Origin: Ardenticatenaceae bacterium
GTDB taxonomy: Bacteria > Chloroflexota > Anaerolineae > Promineifilales > Promineifilaceae
Assembly: GCA_020634245.1 (NCBI GenBank)
Contig: JACKCC010000013.1
Span: forward strand, 248,001-312,000
Reading direction: 5' to 3'
DNA: 64,000 bases
Position 1 is the first letter of the stretch, and the number at the start of each line of letters is the position of its first letter. Made by a program: the position numbers and the translations under genes. Below, in pieces: positions 60,562 through 64,000 of this stretch. Under the pieces are notes generated by a model. The model saw only the letters and a list, made by a program, of their open reading frames with translations, did no database searches and was not told the DNA's origin.

Positions 60562-60786
60562 ATGAGTGAAGACAATGACACTATTTTTTACAAAGTAAGC
60601 TATGTGGTTTTGGGCGGCAAACACACGGGGGCAATTATTAATGTGGACAAGAAGCCCGAAGTGGGTGATGAGGTCACATTTGACGACAATGTGTTTGAAA
60701 TTATTGAGGTGATGGAGCTAATGCCGTCGGTTGGTAATTTTGCTTTTTTGCACGCTACTTGCAAGTTTATTCGTGAAGCAGAGTAG
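60562..60786 (+). CDS. small conserved protein, unknown
   Basis: A 74-residue beta-rich protein (VSYVVLGGKHTGAIINVDK, GDEVTFDDNVFEIIEVMELMP). It looks like a compact beta-barrel binding fold, but I do not recognise a family. AGGAA lies upstream, and it is in an apparent operon with the cNMP-domain gene. Confidence 0.65.
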   Translation: MSEDNDTIFYKVSYVVLGGKHTGAIINVDKKPEVGDEVTFDDNVFEIIEVMELMPSVGNFAFLHATCKFIREAE

Positions 60787-60787
60787 T

Positions 60788-60830
60788 CGTTTTGCGTCAT
60801 ACATCATGCGTCAGGGATGACGTTTGAGGA
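60788..60830. repeat. GACGCATGACG-type palindrome, copy 5
   Basis: TTTTGCGTCATACATCATGCGTCAG then GGATGACG, between two convergent genes. It is shorter than the other copies. Confidence 0.5.
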
Positions 60831-60854
60831 TTGAACTCTCCCGATTCTTCATCA

Positions 60855-61730
60855 TTAAGCCATGTTAATGGCATTGACTGCCAGTTTCCCGGCTTCTTCA
60901 AGGGCAGGTTTTTCCTGTCCTTTTGCGTTTATCCACCGGATGGCATACTGCTGTCCTAATTGATCGAGCGCCTGCCATAAATCAGCGTTGGCTACAGGAT
61001 TGCCATCTTTTTTCTGCCAGGCGCGCCGCCGCCAACCGGGTATCCAGTTGGTGATACCCTGATATAAATAGTCGGATGTGGTGAAGATTTGCACGCTGCT
61101 GCCGCTGGGTAATAGTAACAGGCCTTCGATTACGGCCGTTAACTCCATCCGATTATTCGTAGTATCAAACGCCGACCCGCTGACCTGCTCCGTTTCACTC
61201 CCCTGCTCCAAAACCGCCCCCCAACCACCGGGACCGGGATTCCCTTTACACGAAGCCCGCACGTACAAACGGGGCACGTCATCCGAAATCTGGGCATCGG
61301 GTGTAATTTCCAGCCGGGCCTGGCGGGCCAGAGCGTCAACCCGCTCATTGTATTGATTGCCGGCGTGTCCTTTGACCCAGTGCCAGTTAATGTCGTGGCG
61401 TTTTACCAATGGCCAAAGTGCCCGCCATAAATCGGCGTTGGCCACCGGCTGGCCAGGCTTGTGCTGCCACTCCTTTTCGGCCCATTTTTCAATCCATTCG
61501 GTAATGCCCCGGCGCAAGTATTCGGAATCGGTATAGAATTGGACTTGACACGGCCGTTTCAAAGCCCGTAACGCCTCAATCGCCGCTGTCAACTCCATCC
61601 GGTTATTCGTCGTATCTGCCTGATGACCGGTCAGCACCTTCTCATGCCCACCAGACAGCAGCAGGGCTGCCCACCCCCCGATACCCGGGTTCGGGTCAGC
61701 CCCGCCGTCCGTATAAATCTCAACAACCAC
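60855..61730 (-). CDS. tandem RNase H protein, second domain inactive
   Basis: A 291-residue protein made of two RNase HI domains. The first (1-140) has all four acidic residues: D8 (YTDGGADPNPG), E46 (MELTAAIEAL), D68 (YTDSEYL) and D132 (NERVDALA), so it can cut RNA in RNA-DNA hybrids. The second (155-291) keeps the fold and the TTNNRMELTAVIEGL Glu, but D8 is Arg (YVRASCKGNPGPGGWG), D68 is Thr (FTTSDYL) and D132 is lost (QEKPALEEAGKLAV). The second copy probably binds hybrid or partner without cleaving. It starts two bases after the fprA-like stop. Confidence 0.9.
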   Translation of the reverse strand: MVVEIYTDGGADPNPGIGGWAALLLSGGHEKVLTGHQADTTNNRMELTAAIEALRALKRPCQVQFYTDSEYLRRGITEWIEKWAEKEWQHKPGQPVANADLWRALWPLVKRHDINWHWVKGHAGNQYNERVDALARQARLEITPDAQISDDVPRLYVRASCKGNPGPGGWGAVLEQGSETEQVSGSAFDTTNNRMELTAVIEGLLLLPSGSSVQIFTTSDYLYQGITNWIPGWRRRAWQKKDGNPVANADLWQALDQLGQQYAIRWINAKGQEKPALEEAGKLAVNAINMA

Positions 61731-61732
61731 GA

Positions 61733-63154
61733 TTAACTTTCAACCGCCGGAACCTGGCTTTTGCCCAGAGCCGCTTTCATCTCTTCAACACTGGTAAACT
61801 TGACCCGTGGACGGCCGTTCTCCGCACCTCTGGCTTCTTCCAGCTCATTCAAGGACAACCAATCTTCATAAGTAAAGTAATCCGGCTGCCGCTCCTGAAT
61901 CAAAGCCAGCACAGCCTCAGCCGCTGATGGAATCGGTTCCAGGACTTTGCCTTCCGCCAAATCATCCAGCATGTGCGTCACCGTTTCCAAAGCATCCGGC
62001 TTATTCGTGCCAATCACCCCGGACGGGCCGCGCTTAATCCAGCCGCCTGTATACTCGCCCAGCACCGGTTCTTTGGTTTCCGGATTCATCACACGGCCTT
62101 CCTGGTTCAGGATCACGCCCCATTTATCATAAAATGGCACATCCGGCAGAGCCACACCCAGGTAGCCGACAGAACGAAATACCAGCCCGACCGGTATTTC
62201 CTCAAATTGATCCGTCGCCCGCGGCCGGGAACTGCCCGATTCCGTCTTGTACAATTCATTCTTGACCAGGCGCATCTTAACAATCTGGCCATTCTCATCG
62301 CCAATCAATTCCACCGGCGAAACCAGGAAACGCACGTGTACCCGGCGTGACTTACCTTGCAATTCCTTACCGGCATACGACTGGATGACCTCCACTGTAC
62401 TCACCGTACCGCGATCCGCGTTTGCCAACTCCGCCTGGCTGATCTCATCCAGTTCAGCCTCTTCCGGCAGGGCGACAACTTCGGCATCCTCCATTTCGCC
62501 CAATTCTTTGATTTCCGGCGTCGTAAACTTGGCTTGAGCCGGGCCGCGCCGTCCCAGGATGTAAATGTCTTTAATCTTGCTCTGGCGCAATGCTTCCAGC
62601 GCATAATCGGCAATATCGGTTTTGGCCAACTCCTCCGGGGTGCGAGCCAAAATGCGGGCCACATCCATCGCTACGTTGCCAATACCGACAACGGCCGCAC
62701 TCTCTTGCGACAAATCTACCTCATAGTCACGATAATCGGGATGGCCATTGTACCAGGCCACAAACTCGGTTGCCGGGTAACTCCCCTTCAACTCCTCGCC
62801 AGGAACACCTAATTGACGGTCAGTTTGGGCGCCGGTAGTGTACACAATCTGGTGATAATATTGGCGCAAATCAGCTACGGTGACGTGTTTGCCCAATTCC
62901 ACGTTGCCAAAAAAGCGGAACCCAGGCTTTTGAGCGGTTTTGTCATACACCTTGGTCACCGATTTGATTTTTTGATGATCGGGGGCAACACCATACCGGA
63001 CCAGGCCATAAGGTGTAGGCAGCCGTTCAAACATATCGACTTCGACAACCAGGTCTTTTCGCCGGAAAAGGTGTTCGGCCGTATAAAACCCGGTTGGTCC
63101 TGCACCAATAATGGCGACACGCAGCGGATTTGATTCTGTTCCTATTTTCGACAT
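61733..63154 (-). CDS. ferredoxin/adrenodoxin-NADP+ reductase, FprA type
   Basis: A 473-residue flavoprotein. FAD site VAIIGAGPTGFYTAEHLFRR, DMFERLPTPYGLVRYGVAPDHQ, VYTTGAQTDRQLGVPGEEL, the NADPH region VVGIGNVAMDVARILARTPEEL and GRRGPAQAKFTTPEIKEL, and the C-terminal GWIKRGPSGVIGTNKPDA are all as in FprA and adrenodoxin reductase. It moves electrons between NADPH and ferredoxins. ATG 63154 has AGGAG six bases ahead. It is operonic with the tandem RNase H gene, an odd pairing. Confidence 0.95.
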   Translation of the reverse strand: MSKIGTESNPLRVAIIGAGPTGFYTAEHLFRRKDLVVEVDMFERLPTPYGLVRYGVAPDHQKIKSVTKVYDKTAQKPGFRFFGNVELGKHVTVADLRQYYHQIVYTTGAQTDRQLGVPGEELKGSYPATEFVAWYNGHPDYRDYEVDLSQESAAVVGIGNVAMDVARILARTPEELAKTDIADYALEALRQSKIKDIYILGRRGPAQAKFTTPEIKELGEMEDAEVVALPEEAELDEISQAELANADRGTVSTVEVIQSYAGKELQGKSRRVHVRFLVSPVELIGDENGQIVKMRLVKNELYKTESGSSRPRATDQFEEIPVGLVFRSVGYLGVALPDVPFYDKWGVILNQEGRVMNPETKEPVLGEYTGGWIKRGPSGVIGTNKPDALETVTHMLDDLAEGKVLEPIPSAAEAVLALIQERQPDYFTYEDWLSLNELEEARGAENGRPRVKFTSVEEMKAALGKSQVPAVES

Positions 63155-63318
63155 CAGCAGCTCCTTTGAATGACTTGTACAGTTTTTAATAAATAAGCGG
63201 CACAGATCAACGCCAGCCACAGGTTGGCGTTTGCGATTCATTTTGGGAATGTGCCGGTTGATTTTCAACAATAATGCTCCCCCTGCACCGGTACCCGGTT
63301 GTTTTTCAATGGCCGCTT

Positions 63319-63753
63319 TTATGCTTCGCCGGCCATGATTCGTGTCTCTAGTGTATCAATTTCACCACGATATTGATCACGTTCGGCTTTCAAAATGTCG
63401 CCGATAGAAATGATTCCCACTAAATCACCATCTTCAACTATCGGCAGGTGACGAAATCGCTTTTGTGTCATGGTCGCCGCTACGGAAGAGGTATCATCCT
63501 GGGGAATGCCGGTGATAATGGCTTTTGTCATTATATCGGCAACTTTCTCCGAAAAAAGCGCTTCATTCTGGGCCGCCCGACGGATGATGTCCCGCTCAGA
63601 CAGAATGCCTACGGGCTTTCGATTCTCATCGACGACGACCAGCGCACCAATTTGATGCTTCACTAACAACGCGATGGCTTCTCGTATAAACTGTTCGGGG
63701 TGAACTGTAATGACGTTGACGCCCTTGCGGGACAGGATTTGCCGAATTTTCAT
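63319..63753 (-). CDS. CBS-domain pair protein
   Basis: A 144-residue protein of two CBS motifs (residues ~8-60 and ~72-125): VHPEQFIREAIALLVKHQIGALVVVDENRKPVGILSERDI and VAATMTQKRFRHLPIVEDGDLVGIISIGDILK. Such stand-alone pairs bind adenine nucleotides or polyphosphate signals and regulate partners. AGGAGGC-type site and an own promoter precede it. Its partner is not in the window. Confidence 0.92.
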   Translation of the reverse strand: MKIRQILSRKGVNVITVHPEQFIREAIALLVKHQIGALVVVDENRKPVGILSERDIIRRAAQNEALFSEKVADIMTKAIITGIPQDDTSSVAATMTQKRFRHLPIVEDGDLVGIISIGDILKAERDQYRGEIDTLETRIMAGEA

Positions 63754-63874
63754 TATTCTGCCTCCAACTTGAATCCTGAAGAGACGCCCTGTTTTGCGTC
63801 TCAGCTCACCCGATTGTTAAGTTAAGATGTTGGATGATTGTTATGAATGGGTTGGTTGTGCCAACACTATAGAC

Positions 63875-63903
63875 ATTATAAGGGATGGCCCGATGTGTGA
63901 CAA
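63875..63903 (-). promoter_or_regulatory. sigma70-type promoter of the CBS gene
   Basis: TTGTCA and TATAAT with a 17-base spacer on the minus strand, giving a leader of about 115 nt. Confidence 0.8.
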
Positions 63904-63947
63904 TATTCCGTTGCGGTAAGGATAGCCAAAGTTTTTATCGATGAGCA

Positions 63948-64000
63948 GTGCCAGACACAGGGCAGAATAGCCTGGTTCGAGCAAGGCCTGACGCCCCGTG
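63948..64000. repeat. GTGCCAGGCACAGGGC inverted repeat, copy 2, truncated by window end
   Basis: GTGCCAGACACAGGGC (63948-63963) with a loop similar in length to the first copy and GCCTGACGCCCCGTG as the start of the second arm. Confidence 0.55.

Larger units (their letters stand above)
63754..64000. other. CBS gene leader and window-end repeat
   Basis: No gene is seen. The leader contains a GAGACGC/GCGTCTC hairpin (63780-63802), the promoter at 63875-63903, and from 63948 a GTGCCAGACACAGGGC unit related to 16041-16098 whose partner arm is cut by the window end. Confidence 0.6.

Overview
This 64 kb window looks like a chromosomal segment of an uncultured Chloroflexota, most likely Anaerolineae-like. 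That assignment is inference. It rests on the abundance of GAF-rich sensor kinases, a CpXC protein, an archaeal-type mevalonate cluster, FHA/Ser-Thr kinase signalling, CHAT and NACHT proteins, and on one very unusual sequence property. The palindrome ACGGCCGT, usually as AACGGCCGTT, occurs roughly ninety times by eye in genes and spacers alike, where about one occurrence would be expected by chance. It behaves like the HIP1 octamer of cyanobacteria.

Layout. 1-850: the 5' end of an IS3-type orfA at the edge and two small membrane ORFs, one apparently frameshifted. 850-3035: a HisKA_2 kinase with an ANTAR response regulator. 3189-9476 (minus): clpC, a flavin-nucleotide-binding protein, murI overlapping a class I amidotransferase, rplS, a cold-shock gene and a conserved small protein, several with readable promoters, leaders and terminators. 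9792-17872: proS, a 1442-residue multi-GAF kinase and an orphan McrB-like ATPase. 17958-20813: hemolysin III and lepB separated by a complete IS4-type element. 20848-24060: a zinc-finger protein, a nucleotidyltransferase, an unknown, and a receiver-MinD fusion.

24220-32922 is the main accessory region. It holds a minus-strand four-gene operon ending in a CHAT caspase-like protease, then a lipoprotein, a dense array of stem-loops, and a large death-domain-like EAD-NACHT-FGE protein. CHAT proteases and EAD-NACHT proteins belong to predicted bacterial conflict and suicide systems, and this is the best candidate here for an undescribed system. 33352-37629 encodes the upper mevalonate pathway in archaeal arrangement (HMG-CoA reductase, HMG-CoA synthase, thiolase, DUF35). 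The thiolase has lost both its nucleophilic Cys (now Asp) and its catalytic His (now Asn).

37818-48618: a PqqB/PhnP-like metallo-beta-lactamase-fold protein, an FGE-type lipoprotein, a second complete IS (39725-41570), a PHP hydrolase, two tandem PlsC acyltransferases, an SDR with a DprE1-like oxidase, and an exported coiled-coil protein. 48677-58315: an ABC ATPase of the UgpC/MsmK type, a Ser/Thr kinase divergent from an FHA-winged-helix regulator, a HEAT protein, a CpXC protein with a PAS/GAF kinase, and a GNAT-GNAT-cNMP fusion. 58478-63753: an exported protein with three copies of an unrecognised repeat, tRNA-Leu(CAG), a cNMP-domain operon, a tandem RNase H with a dead second half, an FprA-type reductase and a CBS pair.

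Spacers are a theme of their own. Many are imperfect palindromes built from a short word repeated with variation, and at least four longer dispersed repeat families recur through the window.
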